In this document: in pieces, positions 28,122 through 37,743 of the stretch
Layout: every line of letters begins with the position of its first letter
Position numbering within the stretch: position 1 is the first letter of the stretch
NCBI RefSeq assembly: GCF_000427295.1
Contig: NZ_ATNM01000109.1
Span: forward strand, 62,001-126,000
Direction: 5' to 3'
Source of the DNA: Cyclobacterium qasimii M12-11B
GTDB taxonomy: Bacteria > Bacteroidota > Bacteroidia > Cytophagales > Cyclobacteriaceae
Length of the DNA: 64,000 nt
Made by a program: the position numbers and the translations under genes
Notes under the pieces: model-generated
What the model saw: the letters and a program-made list of their open reading frames with translations, nothing else
The model's database searches: none
What the model was told of the DNA's origin: nothing

Positions 28122-29198
28122 TTAAGGGTTCAAGGCAAACCAGGTATTGGCATTTTTATAGAAAATCTTATCCACAACTTCCTTTGGCAATTTAATCCCC
28201 TGAAAGGAGGAATTGATCAAATCACTCTCCATCTCATTGTCTGTAACAAAGTATTCCCAATCTCTTTTCCATGCAGCCTCCATATTGGCCTCCAGTTCTT
28301 CCTTGGTCATGTTGTCATTGTCTGCCAAATCTGTGGCATATAAAATCCTGTCTTGATATTTAATAAAGAAGTCCCTGACCTTTTCTCTATTCTCAACCGT
28401 TTGGTAATAAACCTGCCCCATTCTGGCGGCAAGCCCTATTGCCATATTTGGATACTTCTCAAACCTTTTGGCCAATTCGTCTACGCTGTATTCCAAACTC
28501 CCCATATGGGCACCTAGAAATCTAAGGTCAGGATGTTTTTCTAACATTCTATCACGGCTAGCGACAATATCCTCATGAGAAGGCATCTCAGGATGCTGAT
28601 ACATATGGTATTCTGGATGCTTTTTAAAATAACTTCTATCATTATTGGTAGTCATTTCGTCCAATGGCAACCAACAATTTTTAGGTTCTCCAAGATGTCC
28701 CATTAAGGTTTTGCCCCTCTTCTGAATATGATCGATAATAGGGTCAAACTTGACATCATCAATGGCAATTAAATTACCTGCAGTATCTCTTGATACCATG
28801 CCTATATTTTTCCAAACCTTCACTCCCACTGCTCCTTCATCAAAACAGCTGTCTAACCAGGAAATTACTTTTTCTTCCCAAGCAGGATCATCAAAATCTG
28901 ATACAGCGAACGAGGTTACCAAATCAACAGTTTCAGGGTTTTGTGCTTGTTGTTTCTTTCCATAATTGTACTTGATATAAACATCGTCCCATCCCTTATT
29001 TATTTCCAAGGCAACATTCACCAAATGAAAATTGTCAGCCTTGGCCTTTTCCACGAAATATGGCCTGTCGGACATTATATGAATGTGAACATCTGTCTTT
29101 TTGACCTTAGCATAATCATCAAGGTTGTAATAGGCATTTTCTTCGGAACAGGAGGTTAAAAAGAATAAGGCAAGAATAATATTGAGGTGTTTTTTCAT
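28122..29198 (-). CDS. Amidohydrolase-family lipoprotein
   Basis: The start at ATG 29198 gives the lipoprotein signal MKKHLNIILALFFLTSC (cysteine at residue 17), which a longer frame would mask. The 358-residue protein has the HxH of the amidohydrolase_2 family in KKTDVHIHIMSD, LMGHLGEPKNCWLP, a histidine in LGAHMGSLEY, and the aspartate in ILYATDLADNDN. These form a TIM-barrel metal site for hydrolysis or decarboxylation. It would act in the periplasm or at the outer membrane. The substrate is unknown. Confidence 0.87.
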   Translation of the reverse strand: MKKHLNIILALFFLTSCSEENAYYNLDDYAKVKKTDVHIHIMSDRPYFVEKAKADNFHLVNVALEINKGWDDVYIKYNYGKKQQAQNPETVDLVTSFAVSDFDDPAWEEKVISWLDSCFDEGAVGVKVWKNIGMVSRDTAGNLIAIDDVKFDPIIDHIQKRGKTLMGHLGEPKNCWLPLDEMTTNNDRSYFKKHPEYHMYQHPEMPSHEDIVASRDRMLEKHPDLRFLGAHMGSLEYSVDELAKRFEKYPNMAIGLAARMGQVYYQTVENREKVRDFFIKYQDRILYATDLADNDNMTKEELEANMEAAWKRDWEYFVTDNEMESDLINSSFQGIKLPKEVVDKIFYKNANTWFALNP

Positions 29199-29584
29199 GG
29201 AAAATAAAATTGAGACAAGAAAGGTTGATTGTTTGGTGGTGAAACAAGAAGCATTAAATACATAACCCGCTATTTGATATTCTAATAGCATTTGATTGGA
29301 GTATTAAAGTGTCCCTATTATAAAACAAATGATTTAAGAAGGGCTGATTTTACTAATGCAATACTCTATTTTTAGGCGAAAAACAGATTTCGTCATAATT
29401 TAAAGGAAATTATTACTAGTAAGAATAAAACCATAAAAAATTATTTTTTAATCTTCCGATATTTTAAAAAATATAGTATACTTTGTCGCTTTAAATTTAA
29501 TACCGTCCAAAGGTATTAATTTATAATACCAAATCACCGTAACCTATACACCTTGTCTTTACAGGTGTAGTAAATCAAAATTTG
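29199..29584. other. Divergent promoter region, no gene recognised
   Basis: The 386-bp AT-rich stretch separates the minus-strand amidohydrolase from the plus-strand dehydrogenase. A Bacteroidota -7-like TATACTTTG lies near 29477, but no matching -33 element was found, so it is only a weak hint. No repeat or open frame was seen. Confidence 0.35.
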
Positions 29585-32284
29585 ATGCATTCGTCAGTAA
29601 AACCACTCCTTAGTCTAGGTGTTTCCTTCCTTCTTCTATTCAGTTGCACCCAAGAAAAGTCTTATACAGATATTTCACCTGTAGAGCGACTCGACCCAAA
29701 AAGAACGGAAGCTCCCTTTCCTGAAGTTCCGATTCCTGAATCAGCAGACCTAACTTCGCCAAGATGGAAAGGCATTGACCTAAGCCCATTGGCCCCATTG
29801 GTTCCATTGTCTGCCAATGAAGAACAAAAGACTTTCGTTCTTCAACCCGGGTATTCTATGACGCCAATTCTGACAGAGCCACAAATCAAAGAGCCAGCGG
29901 CCATCCAATTTGATGGGAATGGCAGAATGTATGTACTTGAATTAAGAAGCTACATGCAAGACATTGATGCGGTTGGTGAATTATTGCCTACAAGCCGTAT
30001 TTCCAGATGGGAAGACAAAGACAATGATGGTATTTATGAAGAGGGAGTTGTCTTTTTAGACAGCTTGGTCTTTCCAAGATTTGTTGTTCCATTTGGACCA
30101 GGCACTATTCTGTCAATGGAATCTAACGAAGACGAAGTTTACAAATACACCGATACCGACAATGATGGGAAAGCGGATAAAAAAGAATTGTTTGCTACTG
30201 GATTGGGTAGATCCGGTAATGTAGAACACCAAACCAGCTTCCTGACCTGGGCCATGGACAATTGGATGTACAGTACCTATAACTCCAAACGAATTCGATG
30301 GACACCTGATGGCGTTATTCAGGAACCAACGGGCAATCCTTATGGCCAATGGGGAGTGACTCAGGACAATTATGGGCAGGTTTGGTTTCAGGATGGTGCA
30401 GGCGGAGTTCCGCGAAACTTTAACTTCCCCATTGTTTATGGAAATTACGACGTAAAGGAGGAGTTCCAAAAAGATTTTAGACTTCCTTTCAGTTTGGTTA
30501 GGTTAGCAGATTTTGAACCTGGCATGAGGGAAACGAAACCCGATGGCTCACTGAATAATGTTACCGGTGCTGCTGGAAGTGATGTCTTTAGAGGAGACAG
30601 ACTGCCAAAAGAACTGGTCAACCAGTATTTCTATGGAGAGCCAGTTGGTAGGATCGTTCGACAGGTTTATTCTGATAAAAAGGAAGGAATTACCTCTATT
30701 CAAAATCAATATTTAGACATAGAATCAGAGTTTATCCAATCTACAGATCCATTTTTCAGACCAACAGATATGGCTACCGCTCCTGATGGCACCTTGTATA
30801 TCGTAGACATGTACCGTGGGATTATCCAGGAAGGAAACTGGACCCAAGACGGAAGTTATTTGCGTACAAAAATTCTTCAGTACCAAATGGACGATGTCAT
30901 AGAAAACGGAAGGATTTGGCGGGTAAGTTATGAAGGCATGTCTAGAGACAAAAACAAGCCTAAAATGTTTGAAGAAAGTGCTGCTGAACTTGTCAAGCAC
31001 CTGGAACATCCCAACGGATGGTGGAGAGACAAAGCCCAACAACTCTTAATTCTTAGAAAAGACCAATCTGTGGCTGCTGATTTAATAAAAATGGCCAAAA
31101 GTTCTACCAATGAACTGGCTAGAATCCATGCCTTATGGACCTTAGAAGGATTGGGCTTACTTAAAAAAGACCTTGTACTGTCCTTCTTTGCAGATAAAAG
31201 TGTAAATATCAGGATTCAAGGACTACGAGCCAGCGAAACCTTGTACAAATATGGAGAGAAAAGCCTTGAGAAGTCTTACTTAGAAATGACGCTGGATGCT
31301 GAACCTTCAGTAGTCATTCAAGCGCTACAAAGTGCTTATGTATTGAAAATTACTGGTTTTGAAGAAATGCTTAAAAAAGCCAATCAGTCCAATCAAGCTA
31401 AAGGGGTTCAATTGGTTACCAAGCAGCTATTGGAAAATATAGCTGAAGCAAAAAAGCTGGCCGAAACCAAGTATTCCCAAGCTGACCTTGTGTTATATAA
31501 TCAAGGGAAAACCATTTTTGACAGTTACTGTGCAACCTGTCATGGGGTAAAAGGGCTTGGAACACCTACTGGTGCTGCTGGAGGTCAATTAATTGCACCA
31601 GCATTCTCTGGTTCGCCACGAATTCAAGGTCATCCTGAGTACATCGTCAAGACACTTCTCCATGGGCTAACCGGAGCAATTGAAGGAAAGGAATACGAAG
31701 GGGTAATGATTGCCATGAATAGCAATGATGACCAATATATCGCTTCTGTAGCCTCTTATATTAGAAATGAATTCGGGAATTCAGGAAGCTTTGTAAGTCC
31801 AGAATATGTAGCAAAAATCCGTAAAGAAACCGAGAAAAAGGATGGAAATTACCAATACGATGCGTTGGTAGCTGAAGTTCCAAAAGCACTTGCCCCTCAA
31901 GACAATTGGAAGGTAACTGCGAGCAGTACTTCCTTACAAGGTGTAGGCTCTACAAGAGATCCCTCTTATGTCTTTGGTTTTAAAGGTTGGAAAACCGATG
32001 GAAACTTAAAAAATGGCAGTTGGTTTCAAATAGAATTGCCAAAGGCTGCTGCCCTTACCGAATTGGCTTTTGAATCTGGAGAAGAGATGAAATCTGGGCA
32101 ATACAAAGTTATGGTGTCTTTAGATGGTAAACAATGGATTGAAGTGGCTCAGGCTAAAGGAAATCAAGGGAGCAACACCATCAATTGGGACAATAATTCA
32201 AAAGCCAAATTTCTAAAAATTGAAAGCTTAGAAGAAGGCGACAAACCCTGGAACATGCGGAAATTAAATATCTACGCCAGGTAA
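29585..32284 (+). CDS. PVC-type membrane-bound dehydrogenase with haem c domain and C-terminal F5/8-type discoidin domain
   Basis: The ATG at 29585 begins MHSSVKPLLSLGVSFLLLFSC, a lipoprotein signal with cysteine at residue 21. The N-terminal two thirds is a beta-propeller with segments such as AAIQFDGNGRMYVLEL, DNDGIYEEGVVF, DATPDGTLYIVDMYRG-like and YKYTDTDNDGKADKK. A HEAT-like helical part follows (about 450-640), then a haem c site CATCHGVKG near 650, and a C-terminal F5/8 (discoidin) domain that binds carbohydrate. Such enzymes oxidise sugars or alcohols and pass electrons to haem c on the outer face of the cell. The natural substrate is unknown. Confidence 0.87.
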   Translation: MHSSVKPLLSLGVSFLLLFSCTQEKSYTDISPVERLDPKRTEAPFPEVPIPESADLTSPRWKGIDLSPLAPLVPLSANEEQKTFVLQPGYSMTPILTEPQIKEPAAIQFDGNGRMYVLELRSYMQDIDAVGELLPTSRISRWEDKDNDGIYEEGVVFLDSLVFPRFVVPFGPGTILSMESNEDEVYKYTDTDNDGKADKKELFATGLGRSGNVEHQTSFLTWAMDNWMYSTYNSKRIRWTPDGVIQEPTGNPYGQWGVTQDNYGQVWFQDGAGGVPRNFNFPIVYGNYDVKEEFQKDFRLPFSLVRLADFEPGMRETKPDGSLNNVTGAAGSDVFRGDRLPKELVNQYFYGEPVGRIVRQVYSDKKEGITSIQNQYLDIESEFIQSTDPFFRPTDMATAPDGTLYIVDMYRGIIQEGNWTQDGSYLRTKILQYQMDDVIENGRIWRVSYEGMSRDKNKPKMFEESAAELVKHLEHPNGWWRDKAQQLLILRKDQSVAADLIKMAKSSTNELARIHALWTLEGLGLLKKDLVLSFFADKSVNIRIQGLRASETLYKYGEKSLEKSYLEMTLDAEPSVVIQALQSAYVLKITGFEEMLKKANQSNQAKGVQLVTKQLLENIAEAKKLAETKYSQADLVLYNQGKTIFDSYCATCHGVKGLGTPTGAAGGQLIAPAFSGSPRIQGHPEYIVKTLLHGLTGAIEGKEYEGVMIAMNSNDDQYIASVASYIRNEFGNSGSFVSPEYVAKIRKETEKKDGNYQYDALVAEVPKALAPQDNWKVTASSTSLQGVGSTRDPSYVFGFKGWKTDGNLKNGSWFQIELPKAAALTELAFESGEEMKSGQYKVMVSLDGKQWIEVAQAKGNQGSNTINWDNNSKAKFLKIESLEEGDKPWNMRKLNIYAR

Positions 32285-32291
32285 ATAAAAC

Positions 32292-32336
32292 AATGGTGAC
32301 AAATCAGTGCTAAAAGAGCCTTGATTTGTCACCATT
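32292..32336 (+). terminator. Intrinsic terminator after the haem c dehydrogenase gene
   Basis: Perfect 15-bp arms AATGGTGACAAATCA (32292-32306) and TGATTTGTCACCATT (32322-32336), a 15-base loop, then TATTTAAATT. It lies 8 bases after the stop. Confidence 0.88.
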
Positions 32337-32425
32337 TATTTAAATTAAAAACGATTGTCATTTTTTTAGGGGCCGTTGAACACAGATGCTACGTCCTCAG
32401 CAGAAAGTAACTTTTTGAATCTTGG

Positions 32426-32545
32426 GATTTTGTCAGCATTGTTGCAGAAAAAAAGCAACAATACCCCCAAAATCGTGTCGTGCTCATTTTTTTCACCAAG
32501 TGCTGACACCCTTGTTTATGCTATTTCGCCCGCTTGGGGCTCGGA
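32426..32545 (+). repeat. Dispersed palindromic repeat (same family as 25359)
   Basis: It begins with the 49-nt palindrome (32426-32474) and then holds the tail with degenerate CACCAAG/CTTG and CCCGCTTGGGGC inverted repeats. It lies in the otherwise empty 32337-32718 gap. Its palindrome differs from the 25359 copy at only a few positions (CCC instead of CCG). Confidence 0.8.
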
Positions 32546-32718
32546 TATTCGAAATAATCAAACTTCCATTAATTCAGGAGAATTTCTGTATTGAATAAAG
32601 GAGTTAGACGGAATTATGAAATAGGATTTCCGGACTTTTATCAGCCTCAAAAGATCATTATACAGGGGAAGCGTTTCCATCACATAATAGAAAACCTATT
32701 GTCTCTCTCATGTTAAAA

Positions 32719-33726
32719 TTAAAACTTGACTTTATAGTCCGATATTTCTGCTGAAGAGACACTCCCATACTGGGCTTCCTGCATTCCTAAGTCATAGGGG
32801 GAAGGCTTCATCCATTGACTCCTAACACCTTCGACCATAAGCGTTCCTGCTGGATCAATGGTGACAAATGCATAAAGAGGATGCTGATAGGCTGCAATAT
32901 GTGGTAAGTTTGGGTACTTTTCGTATTGCTCCTTTGGGAACCTATCCAAACTGCTATACTTCTCTCCCATCCATTGGTAAGACATGCTGTTGATTTCTAT
33001 ATAATCAATTCCATTCAGGTGGCGATGAAAATCAATGTGATTGTGACCATTAAAACAGCAAATGACTTTGTCTGCCTCAGCTTCCATTATCTCCTGAATC
33101 CGCAACCTATTTTTCACGCCCCATTGATGATGCCAAAGGCTTTGGTGAGAAAGTACAATTGTAGGTAGTTTTGTGGCAGCAAGGTCTGCTTTAAACCATT
33201 CGATCTGCTCATTGTCAATATAAGTGCGCAGGGAATCTTCTACATAAAAGTTGGCTTTGTTATAATCAATGAATTTCCCATCCTGATACAGGAAATTAGC
33301 ATCCAGCGTTATAAAATGGATTCCTTTCAAGTCATAGGAATAATAAGTCTTTGGCATGCCCCAGAAATCCAGCATTTCCTGCTTTGAATTCCGGTCCATG
33401 TCATGATTGCCGAGGACATGGTATTTTGGACCTTTGAAGGTTTCCCAGATGCCCATAAACCCCTTGTTTTTATTTTCCCCCATACAGAAATCACCCAATT
33501 GTATCAGCATGTCCACCTCTCTTGAGATGGCCTTGTCTATAAATTCTTCCAGCCGTTGATCAGCATCCGGGATCAAATCTTTGTGTACATCAGCCACTAG
33601 TCCAAAACGCAATGTTTGAGCATTCTTACCATTTGCAGCATTGGCTTTAAAGGACAGAGAAGTTAAGGGCAGTGAGGCAAGCATAGTACCCGCTCCCATT
33701 TGGTTTAAAAATTTTCTACGCTTCAT
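32719..33726 (-). CDS. Secreted metallophosphoesterase
   Basis: The 335-residue protein starts with MKRRKFLNQMGAG, a twin-arginine-like signal peptide. It then has the calcineurin-like metal-binding motifs in order: FGLVADVH, LIQLGDFC, GNHDMDR, LSHQSLWHH and CFNGHNHID. This is a two-metal phosphohydrolase exported folded by the Tat route, if the RR motif is used. Such proteins hydrolyse phosphoesters or nucleotides. It stands alone on the minus strand next to the PPOX-type gene. Confidence 0.88.
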   Translation of the reverse strand: MKRRKFLNQMGAGTMLASLPLTSLSFKANAANGKNAQTLRFGLVADVHKDLIPDADQRLEEFIDKAISREVDMLIQLGDFCMGENKNKGFMGIWETFKGPKYHVLGNHDMDRNSKQEMLDFWGMPKTYYSYDLKGIHFITLDANFLYQDGKFIDYNKANFYVEDSLRTYIDNEQIEWFKADLAATKLPTIVLSHQSLWHHQWGVKNRLRIQEIMEAEADKVICCFNGHNHIDFHRHLNGIDYIEINSMSYQWMGEKYSSLDRFPKEQYEKYPNLPHIAAYQHPLYAFVTIDPAGTLMVEGVRSQWMKPSPYDLGMQEAQYGSVSSAEISDYKVKF

Positions 33727-33771
33727 TCAATAAATATCAGATTCCTACAAAAGACAAACACTAGTGAAAGG

Positions 33772-34404
33772 TTAATACAACCGCGTTAAATAGCTCTCCT
33801 TAAGTACTGTTTCAATTTCTTCGGATGAAAAATTCTCAGAGTTTATATGATCTGCCAATACTTTGGCAATTGATGGAAGCTCCTCTTTTTCCAGCCAGGT
33901 TTCAGGTTGCCACAATTTGGATCTTAAAAAGGCTTTTGCACAATGAATAAAACATTCCTCAACTTCCACGACGATACCTACCTCAGGAAACTTGCCATTG
34001 ATCTGATGTTTTTCCAGTAATTCCTTGTCACGGGTAAGCAAGGCCTTTCCATTGATTCTTAAGGTTTCCTTGAGTCCGGGAATAATGAAAATAAGGCCGA
34101 TTTGAGGATTTGAGAGAATGTTTACCAATGAATCGCATCTCTTATTCCCAGGCCTTTCAGGAATGATCAGGTATCGCTCATCAAGGATGGCTACGAAACC
34201 TGCCGGATCGCCCCTTGGTGACACATCACATTTTCCCTCTTCATTAGAAGTGCTTAATAAAAGCATAGGGGATTTGGCAATGTAATCTCTGCAATGCGCA
34301 TCTATAAAATTGATCGCTTTTTTCTGTACCATTTCCTTCGGGTAACCAAGGATTTCCCTCAATTCCTCGACAGTACTTATCTGATCTTTAAATTCAACCT
34401 TCAT
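33772..34404 (-). CDS. PPOX-type FMN-binding flavoprotein (MSMEG_1061-like)
   Basis: The 210-residue protein has the split-barrel fold of pyridoxamine 5'-phosphate oxidase-like proteins: MLLLSTSNEEGKCDVSPRGDPAGFVAIL, YLIIPERPGNKRCDSLVNI and IGLIFIIPGLKETLRINGKA. The sequence resembles the MSMEG_1061 subgroup, which use FMN or F420-type cofactors. The role in this organism is not known. It runs in the same direction as the phosphoesterase, 45 bases upstream of it. Confidence 0.85.
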   Translation of the reverse strand: MKVEFKDQISTVEELREILGYPKEMVQKKAINFIDAHCRDYIAKSPMLLLSTSNEEGKCDVSPRGDPAGFVAILDERYLIIPERPGNKRCDSLVNILSNPQIGLIFIIPGLKETLRINGKALLTRDKELLEKHQINGKFPEVGIVVEVEECFIHCAKAFLRSKLWQPETWLEKEELPSIAKVLADHINSENFSSEEIETVLKESYLTRLY

Positions 34405-34714
34405 GGATTAATTGTTTACTTTTAATACAATATATGGCTTTTCTCGTGGAAGCTTCAATTGCTGTCTCCTTTAAATTCCCCTAACCTATTTAAACCTTAA
34501 TGTGGTTCCTACAAAGACTTTGAGATCATTAAATTAATCAATAATCCCTAATAATTAGATACAGAAATATAGGATTGGTAACCAGGCGCCCTTTGGGGGA
34601 AGTATTTTGATATGGAATTTGAATTGCCATTGCATAATTCAGATTAAAAGTTGATTATTGCCAGCACCTCAGCTGGAACCAATTAACTTAATTTTAACTT
34701 TTAATCAGTAGAAG

Positions 34715-35164
34715 ATGATTGGTCCATTTGAGTCAAAAAAATCAAAAGGAAATATGGGAAATGAATTGGAGGTAAAACTTGAAGAAAAAAGCATAAAACC
34801 GACTACCATGAGGTTATTGGTTTTAAGAAAATTGGTAGAGTCCAATGTAGCGGTGAGTCTTAATGACCTTGAAAGCAAGTTTGACCGGGCAGACAAAGCC
34901 ACCTTGTACCGTACTCTTAAAACCTTTGAAAAGAAGAAATTAATCCACAGCATTGAAGATGGGACAGGTGCTGTAAAGTATGCTTTGTGTGAAGAAGGCT
35001 GTGCCTGTGAACCTAAAGATCAACACATCCATTTTCATTGTATAAAATGCAATGAAACTTTCTGTCTCACCCAATCTAAGATCCCTCAGGCAAACATTCC
35101 AGGTGGTTTTAAAGCTTTAAGTATAAGCATGGTTTATCAAGGGATTTGTGGCAATTGCTCCTGA
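34715..35164 (+). CDS. Fur-family metal-responsive repressor
   Basis: The 149-residue protein has the winged helix (MRLLVLRKLVESNVAVSLND, DLESKFDRADKATLYRTLKTF) and the Fur dimer/metal part with HFHCIKCNETFCL, closed by the terminal cysteines of YQGICGNCS, which together form a likely structural zinc site. An internal ATG at 34754 is an alternative start. It could be Fur, Zur or PerR-like; the loop QHIHFHC is typical of the family but not decisive. It is transcribed away from the PPOX gene. Confidence 0.88.
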   Translation: MIGPFESKKSKGNMGNELEVKLEEKSIKPTTMRLLVLRKLVESNVAVSLNDLESKFDRADKATLYRTLKTFEKKKLIHSIEDGTGAVKYALCEEGCACEPKDQHIHFHCIKCNETFCLTQSKIPQANIPGGFKALSISMVYQGICGNCS

Positions 35165-35524
35165 CAAATAAAAATAAAAAAAGCCAACTATACTTCATTT
35201 TTTAAAGCCATTCAATTTTAACTAAGTTTTTTCATTTGACTATATTAAACTTTGAATTCTTTTAGTTCTTCAATTGGATCAGATTGCCTGAAAGTTTAGG
35301 AATTTCCAAAGGAAGCAATCATAGGAGGTCAAAAAGCGATATTTCAACCCTTCTGTATAAATCAAAAAACTTAAATTTCTAATGGGACTGATTTAAAATA
35401 TCACCCTCTTAAGACTAAAGTTTTAAAACTAGAACAATTATTTTTTATTTCCGGCTAAAAAAATTGAAAATTAAATCTTTAATATTGGGCTTTGTTAAAC
35501 TATTTTTAATAAAGAACATTTATT
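35165..35524. other. Gap, no gene recognised
   Basis: The 360-bp AT-rich stretch has no convincing open frame or repeat. Confidence 0.4.
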
Positions 35525-36124
35525 ATGCGTTTCAAAAATACAATTATTGGAATGCCATTTTTGGCAATTATACTTATTTCAAGCCTCAACCTATCCTGTA
35601 TTTCAGATGATAATGAACCTGAAGAAGGAGTTTGTGGGGAAAATGATAATTTCCCTTATATGAAAGAAGGAAATCAATGGACTTACCAACTGGAATCATT
35701 TTTCATGGCTGATGCTGAGATGATTGTAACAATAGCTGAACCTTTGGAGCCGGGAATGTTTAAAGTATCGATTAATTCAGACCTCATCTCTGAACCAATA
35801 GAAAATATATGGTATTCCTGTGGAGATAATATTTCCCAAATGAATTCCGCTACTGATGACCCTTTAAATAATATTTTCAGGAAAAATGACCCTGCCATAG
35901 GCACCATCTGGGAAGGCAATAACAACAATGATGTTGGAAGGTATGAAGTCATTGATAAAAATGTGAATGTCACTACTGATGCAGGTTCTTTTGTTTGCGA
36001 TAAAATTATTTTTCACATCGAAGATGCGATTAACGTTGATACCATTTATGAATCATCATCCTATGGAACTATCAAGTACGATGGGCTCTTTTTAAATTAT
36101 GAATTATCCCAAAAGAATTTTTAG
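35525..36124 (+). CDS. Putative lipoprotein of unknown function
   Basis: The 199-residue protein starts with MRFKNTIIGMPFLAIILISSLNLSC-type signal and lipobox (cysteine near residue 25), followed by an acidic tail (ISDDNEPEEGVC). No enzymatic motif was recognised. It is a small secreted beta-rich protein, since WTYQLESFF, TIWEGNNNNDVGRYEV and similar strands repeat. It is followed by the frameshifted 36325 gene on the same strand, but the spacing (200 bases) does not prove an operon. Confidence 0.7.
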   Translation: MRFKNTIIGMPFLAIILISSLNLSCISDDNEPEEGVCGENDNFPYMKEGNQWTYQLESFFMADAEMIVTIAEPLEPGMFKVSINSDLISEPIENIWYSCGDNISQMNSATDDPLNNIFRKNDPAIGTIWEGNNNNDVGRYEVIDKNVNVTTDAGSFVCDKIIFHIEDAINVDTIYESSSYGTIKYDGLFLNYELSQKNF

Positions 36125-36324
36125 CAAATGCTATTTAATACACTTAATGGAATTGCATCAAAAAATTAGTTGGCAATTACCCCATCGATTGTTTATTGTT
36201 TACTATGAATAAAATCAACATTAGGCTTACAGGTTTCTTCCCGATAGGCTTCTCTAGAATCATGCAAGACCAATTTCCACATTATTTTATTCGTATTTCA
36301 CTGTATTTAACTAAATTGGCTAAC

Positions 36325-36754
36325 ATGAACAAATTCCGAATAAACCAAAAAATGGAGATCTTAAGTAGCAAATCAATATGGGGCTTTTCCCTGCTTATCT
36401 TGTTTCTGATGATACCTGGTTTCAGTCAGGGACAAACCGAAACCCTTTCTACCCCTTCAGACAGCATTATGATTACCATCATGATGAAACATCATCAGGA
36501 CAAGAATATCGAAGAGTTGACGGAGATCCGTAACAAAAATGGATTTTTTAGAGAATTTCCCTCCTCCTTCTGCTCGCGTAATCAATTGGTACGTGATGAT
36601 GGGCATTGGTCAGGTGGTTACTTTAAAAATACCTGCTAGCGAGTTAAGAAATCTCAATGTTGCTGTAGAAAAAAGTGTCTGGGGAGCCTTCTCTACTGAG
36701 TTCTACCCTACCTATGACCTTCATCCGGTAATTATAGAAGCGAAGAAAAATTAA
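36325..36754 (+). pseudogene. Secreted small protein of unknown family, split by a frameshift
   Basis: From ATG 36325 the frame gives MNKFRINQKMEIL, then the signal peptide FSLLILFLMIPGFSQG, and continues to NGFF. It is then cut by a break at the T6 run 36544-36549. The next frame continues LENFPPPSARVINWYVMMGI to the stop at 36754. Adding one T joins them into about 143 residues. I do not recognise the family, but the continuity (KHHQDKNIEELTEIRNKNGFF then LENFPPPSARV) supports one gene. This is a third gene here with a homopolymer-linked break. Confidence 0.75.
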
Positions 36755-36879
36755 AAGAGGGTCAATGAAGTTAAACTTTATTTAAATGGTAATAAATAAC
36801 TGAATATAAATGCTTTGTATTTCATTTGGCATAAATTTATTCTACAATAAAATTTAACTCAAGCCTAACTTAAACCAAA

Positions 36880-37743
36880 ATGACCAATAGAAATTGCCTT
36901 ATAACCGGAGCCAATTCAGGAATAGGATTTGAAACCGCCAAAGCCCTTTGTGCAAAAGGTTATAAAGTAATTCTTGTATGTAGGACAAAGGAAAAAGCCA
37001 ACTCGGCAATGTCTAAAATAAAGCAGGAATATCCGAAAGCCAACCTAGACTATGCCATAGCTGATTTAAGTTCCCAAAAGGAAATAAGAAGCATGGCCAA
37101 AGAAGTTGCTGCCAAATACCAGGTGATTGATGTTTTGATTAACAATGCAGGAAGCTGGTATTCGGATATGGTGTTGACCGAAGATGGAATAGAGCGACAG
37201 TGGGCAATCAATCACCTCGCCCCTTTTTTATTGACCCATTTAATATTGCCTTTACTCCTACGGTCAGAAGATCCACGAATTATAACGGTCAGCTCGGATT
37301 CCCATTTTCATGGCAAAATTCATTTTGAAGATGTCAACCTGACCAATAATTACCATGGCCTGCGGGCTTATGCCCAATCTAAGTTGGCCAATGTATTGTT
37401 CACTCGAGCATTTGATCAATTAAACCCTGATAAAAAACTGAGCATCAATGCCGTTCAGCCTGGCTTGGTAAAAACAGATATAGGCTTGAAACATACCTTT
37501 TCCTTTCATGGTTTGATGTGGAAACTAAGAAGACTAACAGGAAAAACGCCTGCCGAAGGTGCGGCTACATCCATTTTCTTGGCTTCCGATGAAATGATAA
37601 AAGGCCAATCGGGACAATATTGGGACAAATGCAAGCCCAAAGCAGTTTCAAAAAAAGCAGCTTCTATAACTGATGCTGACAGGCTTTGGGCATTAAGTTG
37701 TAAGCAATGTGGAATAAGCGATTACTTTGAGAATATAAGTTAA
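36880..37743 (+). CDS. Short-chain dehydrogenase, retinol dehydrogenase-like
   Basis: The 287-residue SDR has the cofactor motif TGANSGIGFETAKAL at residues 8-20, NNAG in VLINNAGSWYSDM, a catalytic Ser in ITVSSDSHFH, and YAQSK (Tyr and Lys) in LRAYAQSKLANVLF. The relatives are retinol/alcohol dehydrogenases of the extended light-chain type with broad substrate range. It ends 4 bases inside the next, convergent, SDR gene's 3' end (37740), so the two messages overlap. Confidence 0.87.
   Translation: MTNRNCLITGANSGIGFETAKALCAKGYKVILVCRTKEKANSAMSKIKQEYPKANLDYAIADLSSQKEIRSMAKEVAAKYQVIDVLINNAGSWYSDMVLTEDGIERQWAINHLAPFLLTHLILPLLLRSEDPRIITVSSDSHFHGKIHFEDVNLTNNYHGLRAYAQSKLANVLFTRAFDQLNPDKKLSINAVQPGLVKTDIGLKHTFSFHGLMWKLRRLTGKTPAEGAATSIFLASDEMIKGQSGQYWDKCKPKAVSKKAASITDADRLWALSCKQCGISDYFENIS

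Noticed and set aside
30113-30469. A 118-codon frame opposite the haem c dehydrogenase
   Set aside because: It has no motif or start and lies wholly inside a strongly supported gene on the other strand.
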